From: Brienomyrus brachyistius
Lineage: Eukaryota; Chordata; Actinopteri; Osteoglossiformes; Mormyridae
Assembly: GCF_023856365.1 (NCBI RefSeq)
Contig: NC_064555.1
Location: 20,346,254-20,410,253 of the forward strand
DNA: 64,000 nucleotides
Reading direction: 5' to 3'
The translations under genes and the position numbers were made by a program. The notes under the pieces were generated by a model, which had not been told where the DNA came from, searched no databases, and was given only the letters and a program-made list of their open reading frames with translations. Shown in pieces: positions 34,201-48,213 of the stretch. Positions within the stretch are counted from its first letter, which is position 1, and each line of letters starts with the position of its first letter.

Positions 34201-37200
34201 TCCATGGCAAAGGACACTGTTGTCCTGCAGTAAGCAGTGAGTCACTGCGTATAAATTACAGCAGTACAGCCAAGTCCTGGTCCTCAAGGCCCAACCCTCT
34301 GTTTCGTCCAGCTCTGCCCTTTACTAATTAGGCTTTAATCAGCTGTGGCTCAAATTAGAAATTAAACAGATTTTAATTAAGATCATGTTATGAATGCATT
34401 ACCTGAAGACTAGTATTAAAGCAAATTATTGTTGGGAATAACTAATGACAGAAAAGCAACTATACAGCACTGAGCAAAAGCCTCAAGCAGTCAAAAATAA
34501 TGTTTCAAACGATTTATCTGGGTAGTACGTGTATATTTGCTCAGAAACAAAAACCATTTAGCATAATAAGATCAGAAAATTAAAAGTAACACAAAAAAAA
34601 CAAAACAGAATTCCTTCTGTTGTCTGAAATGTCACTGATGCTATGTTGGAGCTGAATAAGACACGGCTTCTGATGCCAAACCTCTCCTCAGGGGCACCTC
34701 AACCATTCCATGGATACGCTAAGTTTCAACACCAGCTCAAAAACTTAACTAGTGAGAGTAAGTAAGAGCAGGTAGCACAGAGCCCACCAGGAGCATGTGT
34801 GGGAATCACTGGGATGTAAGACTTCATGTGGTGGGTGTGTGGTCTGCTGGAACCGCACGCCATCGCACTCACCACTGCCACCCAGCCCAGGGCTGGGATG
34901 CTCTCGCTGACCGCCGACAAGTGGTTGAACATGCTGCTGCCGCGGTTCTTCTCACGGAAGTTCTGGATTTCCTGGATGTTGTCCGATATGGGCTTCAGTA
35001 GGTCCATGAGCTCTGACTGTGGGGGGGGGGGGGGGGGGGGGGGGGAGAACAGTGAGATGACAGGGTGTGAGGTGAGAGCCAGGCAGGCCGCAGTCTGACA
35101 CAGAGCCCCCCCCCCCTCCCCCATGCAGGGATGATGGCCCTCATTCTGGGATTCTGGAAAAGTATTAATGGCTCCAGTTTCAGCTGGAATGCTATCTGTG
35201 AGAAGGCAGCTCTCCCCTGCCCGTCCCACAGCACAGCTCTCACACAGGGAGACCCCGTTCCTTGTAAGGTGCTGTGCTGATTCACTGTTTATACCTCAGT
35301 CAAGCTGCTGGAGAGCTTTACTTGAGGGAACACAAATAATGTTTTATGCTATTACATATGGTGTGTGAGTGTGCCCTGCGATGGGCTGGCCCCCCATCCT
35401 GGGTTGTTCCCTGCCTCGTGCCCATTGATTCCGGGATAGGCTCCGGACCCCCCGCGACCCAGTAGGATAAGCGGTTTGGAAAAATGGATGGATGGATGCT
35501 ATTACATATGTATTAATTAACCACAAACTAAGTGTTAGTAACAAATTGATGTCAGGTTTGTGCATCATTAATAAATTGTCACACATCTTTTATCTCAAGC
35601 AAGTACTATATTTATTATTATATCCCTTAATTCTGTAAACTTTTATGACTTACTGAAGGAAGTAATCTAGGAACAAAAAATAACGCACGTAAAATAGTGA
35701 TCACATGTTTGTTCATTGTTAATGAATTGTGACGCATCATTTATCCTAAGCAGCTACTATATTTGTTACTCTATCTGTTAATTCTGTATATTTTAGTGAA
35801 CTACTGAAGAAACTACTAAGGAACTACTGAAGGAGCAAGTAATGAATATCACAAGTGAAATACTGATGTCATGTTTATTCATCATTAATGAATCATGACA
35901 CATCTTTCAGCTTAAGTAACGACTATTTTTGTTCATGATCTGTTCAGGATTTGTACTCCAGTAATATCTGGATTATTACTGTGTTTCTGTCCCCTCAAAG
36001 TGTTACCAGATCATTGTACCAATGCTGTAGGAGCATGACTCTAAGGCTGTAGGACCATCATGCTAAAGCTGTAGGACCATCATGCTAAAGCTGCAGGAAC
36101 ATCACCTCACGGCTGTAGGACCATCACGCAAATGCTGTAGGACCATCACCCCAAGGTTGTAGGAACATCATGCTAATGCAGTAGGACCATCAGGTTAAAG
36201 CTTCAGGATCATCCAAAAGCATTTCAGGGATTTCAAAAAATACACTTCAATATTTATCATCACCCGTCCACAGACTCAAAGACTACATTGAGCAGATCAT
36301 TTCATGCTGTTTATACCATAAATCGACATCATGACCCAGAGCATCGAGAGTCGTGGATGGACCATGTTGGCAAAACCGCCAAAGGGGATGGGAGACAGCA
36401 TGAACGTTTAAACAGAATTGGGGGGCAGGGAAGAGCATGAGAGACTGAACGTCTTGTCAGTCTCAGGCACAGCAGGCCTCTGACTCGCCGAGGGGGACAC
36501 TGCCTCTGTGTGTGACGAACAGAGAGCCAGCTGTGTGTCAGTCTGCCACACAAATGGCTTCCTGGAGTTCAGCCCAATCAACAGCACATGATTTTTATTG
36601 CCAGGGTGAAGAGGCCTCTGTCCCTGGGCTGTTACAGCCCGGATTTCTCCACCATCCCGTCTCAAACCGATAATTCTAAAACTGAACAATCTCACACACA
36701 CGCACACACACACACACACACACACCGGAAGATGTGAAGCCCCCCCCCCCCCGTGACTTAGGAGAGGGTAATAAATTGCTCAGGTTTTTTTATTAGATCA
36801 TCCTACAGCCGACAACGGTTTTTTAAAATTTAATTAGTAATGTAGCCCCTTCACATTCGCAAATCCGATATTCACAGTCTTGGTTGTTGGTAAGTTGGCC
36901 ATGAACAACTAAACAGAAATATTTCTGGAGCTTACCGAAATATCATAGAAACACACTATAGACAATGTGGACGGCAAAAACAATACTTGAATCACATAAA
37001 ATGAATTAATATATCGATATTAGTGTTACATAATAGTTGTTAGTGTAAGTGCATACCAGGTCTTTAATATTAGAAGTCTTGGCTTTGGTTTGCCCTGCAT
37101 CTTTGTCTCGGTAAGCCTGGCACACTTGTCTTTGTGCCCGTACAATCTCATATTTCTCGCAGTAACTTTTAACCTTTTCAGAAAAGTTAATTTTGTAGCC

Positions 37201-40200
37201 ATTAATTTAGCATTTTTAAAAATGGGTTCAAAACATTGTGCTCCCAGTGTGTACAGTAGTAGCTTTGGGCCTACAGGATTTGTATACTATATGAAAATCA
37301 TTCAGGCTAGCAAACTGTTAAAGGTTGAGAATAGGGATGCCCAAGTATTATTTGCAAATTTTCACATTCAAGAGGATCTTTCGCCCCTAACCCTCGCAGG
37401 TTTGAAGGGGTTACAGTACTAAAGGAGATGTGTTTCTTCTTAACCAGTTTGGATAAACATGTGAGCCTCTAGTTCCAGTTTTGTTTGGACAGAGAAATTA
37501 TTCTCTTGTCAGTTTTGCAATATAACTATAGTCAAGGCGAAAAGTTTGAGAATGACTCAAATATTGATTTTCACAAAGTCTGCTGCCTCAGTTTTTATAA
37601 TGGCAATTTACATAAACTCCAGAATGTCATGTGGAGTGATCAGAATAATTGCAATTAATTGCAAAGTCCCTCTTTGCCAGTAAAATTAACTTAATCATAA
37701 AAAACCCATTTCCACTGCATTTCAGCCCTGCCAGAAAAGGGCCTGCTGACATCATGTCAGTGATTCTCTCGTTAATATAGGTGACAGTGTTGATGATGAT
37801 AAGGCTGGAGATCACTCTGTCATGCTGATTGAGTTAGAATAGCAGACTGGATGCTTTAAAAGGAGGGTGGTGCTTGCAATCATTGTTCTTCCTCTGTTAA
37901 CCATGGTCATCTGCAAGGAAACGTGAAGCCATCATTGCTTTGCACAAAAAAGGGCTTCACAGAAGATGCTGGTAGTAAGATTGCACCTAAATCACCCAAT
38001 TAACAGATCATCAAGAACTTCAAGGAGAGAGCTTCAATTGTTGAAAGAAAGCTTCAGCATGCCCAAGAAAGTCCAGCAGGCGCCAGGACGTCTCCTAAAG
38101 TTGATTCAGCTGCGGGATCAGGCAGAGCTTGCTCAGGAATGGCAGCAGGCAGGTATGAGTGCATCTGCTAGCACAGTGAGGTGAAGGCTTTTGGAGGACG
38201 GCCTGGTGTCATGAAGGGCAGGCTGATATTATGCAAAATGTACTGGGATTGGACTGCTGAGGACTGGGGTAAAGTCATTATCTCTGATGAATCCTCTTTC
38301 CGATTGTTTGGGTCATCCGGAAAAAAGAGTAGAAAAGGTGAGCACTACCATCAGTCCTGTGTCATGCCAACATAAAGCATCCTGAGACCATTCATGTGTG
38401 GGGCTGCTTCTCAGCCAAGGGAGTGGGCTCACTCACAATTTTGCCTAAGAACACAACCATGAATAAAGAATGATACCAAAACATCCTCCGAGAGCAACTT
38501 CTCCCAACCACCCAAGAACTGTTTGGTGAGGAACACTGCCTTTTCCAGCAAGATGGAGAACTGTGACATAAGGAAAAAGTGATAACTAAGTGGCTCGGGG
38601 AACAAAACCTCAACATTTTGGGTCCATGGCCAGGAAACTCCGCCGATCTTAATTCCAGCGAGAACTTGTGGTCAATCCTCACGAGGCGGGTGGACAAACA
38701 AAATCCCACGAAGTCTGACAAACTCCAACCATTGATTATGCAAGAATGGGCTGCAATCAGGATTTTACACCAGAAATTGATTGACAGCATGCCGTGGCAA
38801 ACTGCAGAGGTCTTGAAAGAGAAATGCCAACACTGTTGGAGGAAGGACTAACACGGGCATCAAGGCGCTGAACTTCACGTGGTATACACACACACAACCA
38901 TTCAAAAGTTTGGGGTCACTTGCAGTAGAAATTTCCTTGCTTTTGAAAAAAAGCATGTTGTCTTATTAAAATAATTTTAAAAGGTTCATTGACAATTAGT
39001 AAACCCTTTTGCAATTATATTAGCACAGATAAAAATTGTTGTGCTGATTATTGAAGCAATAAAACTGGCCGCCTTTGGACTAGCGGAGGATCTGGAGCAT
39101 CTCCGACTGGGGGTTCGACTGCAAGCTCAAGGCGTCAGAAACAAAGAACTTTCTTCTGAAACTCGTCAGTCTGTTCTTGTTCTGAGAAACGCAGGCTATT
39201 CCATGTGAGGAATCGCCAGGAAACTCAGAATCTCATGCAATAGTGTGTGCTACACACTTCACAGGGCAGCACAGCACAATAGATAGAGGAGAGGGAGGCC
39301 CCGGTGCACAACTGAGCGAGAGGATAAATATATTAGAGTTTGTAGTTTGAGAAACAGGCGCCTGATAAGTCTTCAACTAGCTCAGTTGAAAACGGTCTCA
39401 ATGTCAACAGTGAAGAGGCAACTGCGGGATTCTGGCCTTCTAGACAGAATTACATATAAAAAGATAAAAATAAAAAGAAAAGACTGAGATGAACAAATGA
39501 ACGCAGACACTGGACAGGGGAGGATTGGGGAGAAGGTGCTGTGGATAGATGAATGTAAGTTTGAGGTCCGGATCACACAGAAGAACGTTTGTGAGACACA
39601 GATCAAACGACAAGACGCTGGAGGAGGGCTTGATGACATCTGTCAAGCGTGGTGGAGGGAATGTGATGGTCTGGGGCTGCTTTGGTGATGGTAAACTGGG
39701 AGATTTGTACAGGGTAGAAGGGGATCTTTAAGAAGGAAGGCTGTCACTCCATTTTGCAACTCCATGCCATACCCTGTGGACGGTGCTTAATTGGAGCCTA
39801 CAACAGGACAGCGACCCAAACACAGCTACAAACTATGCAAGATCTATTTAGGGAAGAAGCAGTTCCTACATAAGAAGTGCCCATCAATTACGTAAGACGT
39901 GCCCAATCCAACTTGTGGGAGATGCTTCAGGAAGCACGGGGTGAAATCTCGTCAGATTACCTCAACAAACTAACATCTAGAATACACAAGGTCTACAGGG
40001 CTGCAAATGGAGGACTATTTGACAAAAAGCTAAGTTTGAATTACATTTAATTATTATTTTAATTTCTACCTTTGTCAATTCCCTGGATGTCTCCATGACC
40101 CCCCCTCCCTGTATAATCCCACAATCCCCAACCTCTTTCTCTAACCCCCAACATTAGGCTTCAGCGTGATCTAATCAACACATTTTGCTGAATGGAAAAT

Positions 40201-43200
40201 CTGCAATTAACCAATAATATTACTATAATATTACCCAAGCATACCTTAGACACTTCCCACCTCTCCAAAAAATCTTTATTAAAAGCCTAATTTGTCTTAA
40301 ACTAAACAGGTTCACCAGATCTGTGCCCCTTCTTTAATGTGTCACCACTGACTAGGTCTAAGTCCAAATGACACATTGAAATTCCCCTACAATAAATTCT
40401 GCTAAATGAAAATACTACTGTATAACAAAAATATTGTACCACCAAAGTTTACCCTACACACTCTCCCCACCCTGGGGGTGTGAGACAACAGTGCCACCCT
40501 CCTAAACGCTAAAAGCATCGATAATGTGATTAATGGGAGGGAAGTAAATGGTCACACTCTTGCTATAACAGCGCTGAAGCAGTGAATCACAAAGCCGTGT
40601 AGGACGGGGCTCAGGGGAAACCGGGTGGTTTGCTGGCATGTACAGTATTTATGAGGGCAAAACGGCCTTTACTCATGAGCCGCCACCCCAGACGACATAC
40701 CTCGCAGCTATAGGGAGAGTTCCGAAAAAGTGAGAGACAGACAGGGGCAGCCCCAGATAACCAGAGTCAGACAGGGATAGCCCAAGATATCCAGAGCCAG
40801 ACAGGGATAGTGCAGGATAACCCAAAGACAGATTGGGATAGACTGGGATAACCCAAGACGGACAGGGATAGTCCGGCAAAGCCCGTGACAGACTGGGAGA
40901 GCCGTATTTCAGCAGACATGGGTACTGTATTTCTGTCCACTAAAAAAAAAAAAGAAATTAAATGTTTTTTTACGACTATGACAGTTCAATTCCTTTTATT
41001 AATTTGCAGGTACAATTGCAAGAATCCGAGCTGATCTCTATTCTGTCAAGCATGTATTTTATATACACGTTTGCATCAGCATATCAGAATTGCTAGTAAC
41101 TCAACTGTAAGGTGCAGGGTTTTAATGGGCCTGTGATTTCAGGCCCTTCTGTCCCTCGGCTCCAAAGACACCCCCTCGCATGGCAAGATGAAAACAGCCC
41201 CGTTATCTCAGTGCTGCAAGATGGCAGGGAAGAAACTTAGAAAGTTACTCAGTAACCGTATAACGGAGGGAAAAGCAGAGATCCATGGGGGGGGGGGGGC
41301 ATCTGGGACAAAGGCAGGATCTCGCTCGTCCGCTGCATGACATAAACACGGCTGGCTGTGATGTCAGAGGACAGCGGCTGGTTGGCTCCAGAGTGGGGGT
41401 TGGGGGGGGGGGGGTCTCTCGGAGGGGCAGGGAACAGCTGCGGCGCAGACACACAAACACTCACACACACGCAAATATAGAACATGGCCATAAAAAGGCA
41501 TGGATGCCAGTAGCGGCCTGGGATCCTCCCAGCGGCCTGCCAGAGCCAGTGGATCCTGCCAGCGGCCTGCCAGAGCCAGGGGATCCTGCCAGCGGCCTGC
41601 CAGAGCCAGTGGATCCTGCCAGCGGCCTGCCAGAGCCAGGGGATCCTCCCAGCGGCCTGCCAGAGCCAGGGGATCCTCCCAGCGGCCTGCCAGAGCCAGG
41701 GGATCCTGCCAGCGGCCTGCCAGAGCCATGGGATCCTCCCTTAGGCCTGCCAGAGCCAGGGGATCCTGCCAGCGGCCTGCAAGAGCCAGGGGATCCTGCC
41801 AGCGGCCTGCCAGAGCCATGGGATCCTCCCAGCAAGCCTGCCAGAGCCAGGGGATCCTCCCAGCAAGCCTGCCAGAGCCATGGGATCCTCCCAGCAAGCC
41901 TGCCAGGGGATACTGCCAGCGGCCTGCCAGAGCCATGAGATCCTCCCAGCGGCCTGCCAGAGTCATGGGATCCTCCCAGCGGCCTGCCAGAGCCAGGGGA
42001 ACCTCCCAGCGGCCTGCCAGAGCCAATGGGATCCTGCCAGCGGCCTGATGCTCTGCAAGGCAGCTGCTGTTACTGCAGCTTCTGCATCTGCTGCTGTCTG
42101 GAAGAGACAGAGCAACTAGAAAGACAGTGTCCTGTATGCACTCTGTGTGTCTGTCAGTGTGTGTGTGTGTGCGTGTGCGTGTTATGAATATATTACATTG
42201 TGGGAACACATAAAAACCTAAGGAAACTCAGTTTTATAAAAATCAATGACTACAATGAATAAATTAAAAATGGCAAAAGTCTTGTAATTTGTTTGGTTAC
42301 TTATGGTTAAGGTTAGGGCTGGGTAGAGGTTAAGGTCGTCATAGTTGGGATTAGAGTTTTTCCCATAGAAATGAATAGACGGTCAACAATCGCCCGTCTA
42401 TCTACAATGAAGCTCTGACATGCAAACTTCTGTCCGGGTATGAAGGGGCTGTGTGTCCAGCATTGCAGGGTGACCCCTCCTGCCCCCCTCCCCCCATTTG
42501 GTTTGGCTGTGCGTCAGTCATGCACTCGGAGCCACAAACGCAGAGCATCCCCCTGTACCTGCCCCACATGATCCCCTGGCCACAGTTGAGCCCAACGCCA
42601 GCTGGGGCTCTGACACGACCATATCCTAGGGCTGGGCTTAATGTTTAATGGGGCAGGCAGGTTATAGTCTCTACACAGCAGCAGTCATAGGCCATAAACT
42701 GGAATCTAGAGACTGGTGTTAAAAAGCCTGTAGTAGGACTGGACTAAGTGCGATATTAATTCCAACATGGCATGTTATGTGCCCCTCCTCCTGTGTGCCA
42801 CGCCCCCTGTGTGCCACACCCCCTGTGTGCCACACCCCCTGTGTGCCACGCCCCCCTCCCTACCTCGTGTGGCATCCCCGTGTCATTAGCTGTTTCTCTT
42901 TGCGTTTCATTCATTCTGTGTATCCAAGTCCGCGTTAGAGTATGTTTCGCCAGTCCGGTCATTGACGTCGTGAAGTCTTTGTATGTTCCTGTGCGTATTT
43001 TTCCTAATTAAACTCCATATTCACCCGACTCCTCAATTCCTGCTCCTATTTCTCCAGTCCGTGCCCATGCGTTCATGACATTATGCACATCTGATTCTTA
43101 CATCGCTAGTCAGCTATATTAAAATGAGGCTTTTTCTTACTTTCAATTATGTACGAAGATTATAGCACGGGGGTTAAAATACTGTTTTTACTCTGTCATA

Positions 43201-46200
43201 GGAAAAAAAAACTTAGCAAGCTTTGCAATTTTGAGTATTATTCCTATTATAGATTCAAACAGGTTCAAAAATCTGCCGCTTTTGCATGAGCGCAGCATAT
43301 ATTCTCTGAGACAATTGTAATCACTTTCATCCTTGCCATTACAATCACTCGAAGATGGGTTTGTGAGAAATTTGTGATCTTCTTTTTTGTTTTATAAATA
43401 CCTCAATATTTATTACAATGAAAGCATATTGCTGGGAGATAAAACACACTATATGTCTGCTGTATTAGTTTAATCAACAAAGTATTTTTTAATTTCTTGT
43501 CGTGCCATTGCATGACATTGCATCCTTGTGTTTGGTAATAGGAGGTTCCTAGCCAGACAGTAAAGAGTTTGTGGAGGTTATTTGGCCAGTGGTCATGTCA
43601 TCAGCAATATCAGTCTGTCCCTTCTGACAATCTGAATGACAGCACTCCATCTTACACACTGCTTTCTTTTGCTTGAATCTGCTGTCCGGTTTCCCTTCCC
43701 TCTCCCTCCTTTGTATCCCTTGACCCTGCAGGCCAGCACTCGCAGATCTGCAGATACCCCACACTCCAACATGCCATCCCCCATCCCCTCTCCGCTGTCT
43801 GCATCTCTAAGCATTAAATCGCTTCCCTTTGAGCTCAGGGCTTTGTTCCCACCAGCCTGTCAAGCCATACGAAACCCTAAAGCTAGCAGGATGACATCAC
43901 GTTAACCCCCGCTGCCCTGAGGCTGAATGCGCAGGGAATGTGCCACATTGGCGCTCTTTGGGTGAGGGATAATCCCACAGCAGCTGGGCTCACAGGCTGG
44001 AAACGTTACTGCGCTGGATGGTGGATCAATCAGCTTCCTCTGAAGGCTTTCAAACCGGTCACGCACACGGCGATTCATGCACACGGCGATTCATGCACAC
44101 GGCGATTCATGCACACGGCGAATCACACACACCGTGATTCTCGCACACAGCGATTTATGTATTCGGTGATTCATGCACACGACGTCGGCCTGCAGCTCCT
44201 GGCTGTTATTTTATAGTGATTCAGTTCAAACGGGACAAATGTTAGACCCGGAATATCTAGGTCAGCTCAGTCTTTATCCAAATAAGGCGCCGTCAGCAAC
44301 ATCATTCTGATCTGGGGCAGCTAATTTTGCTCAGCTCTGGCTCAGACGCAAAGTTTATTACTGCGATTGTTTTTATTGGCCAGTTTTAAGAGAAAAGGGG
44401 GAGTCACGTGACGTCACGTTTTACGGCATGCGATGGATGGGAAACAGGCAAGGAGTGTGGGGGGGGGTGTTCAGTGAGGCAGGACAGAACAGAAGGATGA
44501 ACCTGGGCCTTTCCAGTGATCTGCAGTGTCTCAGCTGGCCGGTCTGCTGGCAAACTACCGTGTCATTCACACCAGACCGGAGCTACATGCTGCTGCGGCT
44601 AAACCATAAATCATCGGAAGCAGCTTCATGGTCAAACTGGACTCAACCTTTGTAAGAAATAATGCAACTGCAAAATGCAACAGCGCTGGACTAAGGTGCA
44701 TGTTTGCTACACACACAAACACACACACACACACACACACGGCAACCTCTATGGAAGATGTCCCATTGACTATTAATACAATAAATAAGTCTTAAGATCA
44801 ATCATACAAAACTCTACCAAAACTGGCAAAACATTTGGGAATTTTCTTAAAAAAGCCAGATGACACTTTTGTGCCCGATGTGATTTTTGTGGAATCATTC
44901 CCGCTGATTTTCAGACATGCCTGCTGATGTCCCCCCCCCCCCCCCCCCCCCCCTCCCCGGATGAGTAGGAGGGGCAGACTCAGGACAGCCACCTACCTGA
45001 GCAGGCTCCTGATGTGTGCTGCTGATCTTCAGGAAGTTCCTCTGCACTGCAAGAGCGCGGCCCACCATCTCCGCCTGAACAAGGTGACCCAAAGGTCAAG
45101 GGTCACGCCTTCACTATACTCAACAGTACAAGCAAACACAGCATTTAAAATTGTTACATAAACATGTTATATATACAGTATCCAGTCCTCATGTATGCTT
45201 ATTTACAGCGGAGGACAAATTGACATGTAGAACAAAAACATTTAAGAGCCGTGTGTCAGTCGCCACACACCCCCACCCAGAAGACAGTGAGACCCACAGA
45301 CACAGTGAGCTGTGCTGTGTTCCCGCTGCTAATGCTGCTCCTCGCTTTTATCAATCAAGTTCAGAAGCCAAAGTGTCCTTTTTTGACGCTCCTGGGCCAA
45401 CACTGCACACCCATTTTAAACTGCCCTCAGAACGTCTCCCTTTCAACCAGGCCACCATCACGTATTTCAGCATTCCACACGGTGCGGCTTCAAGTAAAAC
45501 ACCCCGAATCACCCGCTCTCTCTCACTCTCTCCTACACACACACACACACACACAACATCCCTCCCTCCAGGCTCTGGAAAACTCCTGCTTCCACACTGT
45601 GCCAGGGAAACACTGGCCATATTTGGGCAAAGGAGTTCTCTCCTGTCACAAAAGAACTAAGAAGAGTGTTTGTCCATAAAAGGAACAGTTTAAACACTAT
45701 TAGCCAAACAAACCCCTCTAACCCCCCCTCCCCTCCACACACACACACACACACACCATCTTTAATATGGGAGAGGCAGACAGAGCACCAGATCGCATAG
45801 CTGTTGCCTTTCCTGGTGTTACCCTGTAACTCCTCACTTGACTGGGACTTCAGATTAATTCAAATCTGCTCTCTGCTTTAATCACAGGGGCCTGTCCCTC
45901 CCTCTCCGCATCCAAAGATGCACCAAAAACGACGCCTGCAAAGAGTATCCAGAGATGTGAGGCCAGATCTCACTGTTCACGGTAGGACAATCACATCCTT
46001 CTGCCTGCACCTCCTTCTGATCCTCCATGAGAGAGGTTTCCAAGCGACTTCACGTGTCACGTGACCCCAGGTGGCGCATCAAGACCTTCTCCGAGGCCGA
46101 GCAGCAAGCCATCCGCGCTGGATCTCAGCCCCCCCACGTAAACTCGGCTTAAATACTGGCTCAAGCTACCAAAGTTGCGAGCACCTCCTTCGCACCTCCT

Positions 46201-48177
46201 TCGCACCTCCTTCACACCTCCTTCACACCTCCCGTCAGTAAAAACGTAGGTATCATGCGACTCGGCAATGTTTCTTCACTACTATAAAACAAACAAGAGC
46301 CTATCTGACAAATGCCACACAGAGCTGGGGGGGGGGTTATGTGTGCCATTTCCTGTCCATTGGTGACTCGTATCAGTTCAAAGACGACCTGCAAGGGCAA
46401 ACAGGACAAGGCTTGTCGCAGTGGTGAAATCAACCAGAGTGTAACTGAACAGTGAAGGAGGCGTTACACCTCCAGGGGACCGGGTACAAATCCTCCGGTA
46501 TAGGTGCACTGGCGTCTGAGAGCCGCCCTCAGTGAGTGACCGTGAGTATCCGCGCGTTGCCTGTCTGGGACTGGCATCCCTTGTCTGGTTCCCACTTCTT
46601 CCTTGGACAGGCTCCAAGCTGACTCTGATCCTCAGCTGGATAAATGGTTATGGAAAATGGGTGGATGGAGATAATCTCCTCTGTTCCCAAATAGCCCAGG
46701 AGAGCAGAGCGCTTGTGACTTGCTGCACCCTACGTCACTGTATAGAAGTCCTGCACTCCCAGTTAGCTCTGGAAGAATTCCCTCTTTCTCCTCTTATCTG
46801 CTTGGAAATTGATGTGTAATTCTGAGAAAAAAAATGAAGCATTATTATTCTATTCAGTGTATATGATTCTATTAAAATGCCAAATCTTTATTTGTATTTA
46901 TCTGTATATTTATACATAATGAACAATGACCCATGAAAGCATACACACCAATTAGTTAATCGTCGTGTTGTGGGGGAACATTCATTCACCGGACAAAATT
47001 TGCTTACCAAGCCACAGGTCAATGGAGAGGCCTCTATCACTGTTACAATAACAATGTTTCCTAGGATACCCACATTAAAACGGCCTTTTTGGGGACATTC
47101 CCTTAGTCAGGCACCACATTGCCAACCAAAGGCCCAAACTCAAAGACTAAGGACATTTCACAGCAAGCCATAAGTCAGGCGTCTGAGAGGCACAGACGAG
47201 GGTAAATAAGAGAGAGGAATCAGCATATCTGAGCCCAGTTCTGCTCAGTCGCTGTGTAATAACAGATGGCTGGTGTCGCCCAGATACCAGATCAGGCCGT
47301 CCCGCTAAACAGAGATAGACTTGCAGGCACCATAGTGAATGTGCATCGGCCACTATCCAGGACACCTCAGGGCTGGACTGTACAGAGGGGGTCAAGAAGG
47401 AACTCTTTAAGGCAGTGCCGTCGGAAGTGGTTTGACATTGGATTGTTGAATAATAAACATGTAATCATTTAAAATGTTTCACAAATAAACATAACCAAAA
47501 AATAACTGATATATATGATAAAAATGAGTTTGTCTGATACATGTTCACACATGAGCTCAGTGAATTGGCCTCACACTGCCACCAACGCTACCTTCTAGCC
47601 TTACAGCAAGACCTCATTCTTTGCTCTCATAGTATACCAAACATAGTATACCAAACATAGTATACCAAAACAGCATGATGTGGTGTGCTCCGCTAACCAA
47701 ATTTGTTATGTTACCAAACAAGTTTTGGGTGTCCCAAAACGCATCTCATTAATATTTTAGCTGTAGTATTGATCTGTTTACCAAATATAGGGCGTAAATA
47801 AATGCCCGCATGGTACGGAAAAGCTGGCGTCCGGCCAAACGCTACACCTTTGATCTAAAGCCCTGGTGATTATTGCACATGCACCTTATAAAATCGATAT
47901 GATATCGGCCAGCCCGACTTCCCGCCCTCCCCAAACGCACAGATCACACATCTAACTCCTTACTCTGCGCACATTTCAGCCCCCTTCCCCACCTACTCCG
48001 ACATCCCTTTTGCTAGCCTGGCCTTTCACGTTCATCATTAAATATTCATTTAAAACAGGACTGTTTTAAAATCTTTAATGAGGATTTTAATGCGTCTTTT
48101 ACTCACTTGAAGGGAAAGGTGAAAATGGAAACATTTCGCGTTTTCATTTGTATGTCTGCCTGTGTTTGCACTGGAGT

Positions 48178-48213
<36 letters not shown>

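Larger units (their letters stand above)
35017..44996. other. cap2 intron between exons 3 and 4
   Basis: About 10 kb. All recognisable content is repetitive: nested MITE and retroposon, Tc1 chain, several minisatellites and microsatellites. No exon was recognised. Confidence 0.8.

Noticed and set aside
34462..34700. Tc1-like end (actgagcaaaagcctcaagc)
   Set aside because: Only one short end is seen; no matching end or transposase.
41285..42209. Open frames of 124 to 281 codons with [14 protein letters not shown] repeats
   Set aside because: Product of the 30-bp minisatellite in a cap2 intron; open on both strands in several frames.
42290..42350. Interstitial telomere repeat
   Set aside because: TTAGGG-like words are not tandem and belong to a dispersed repeat found twice.
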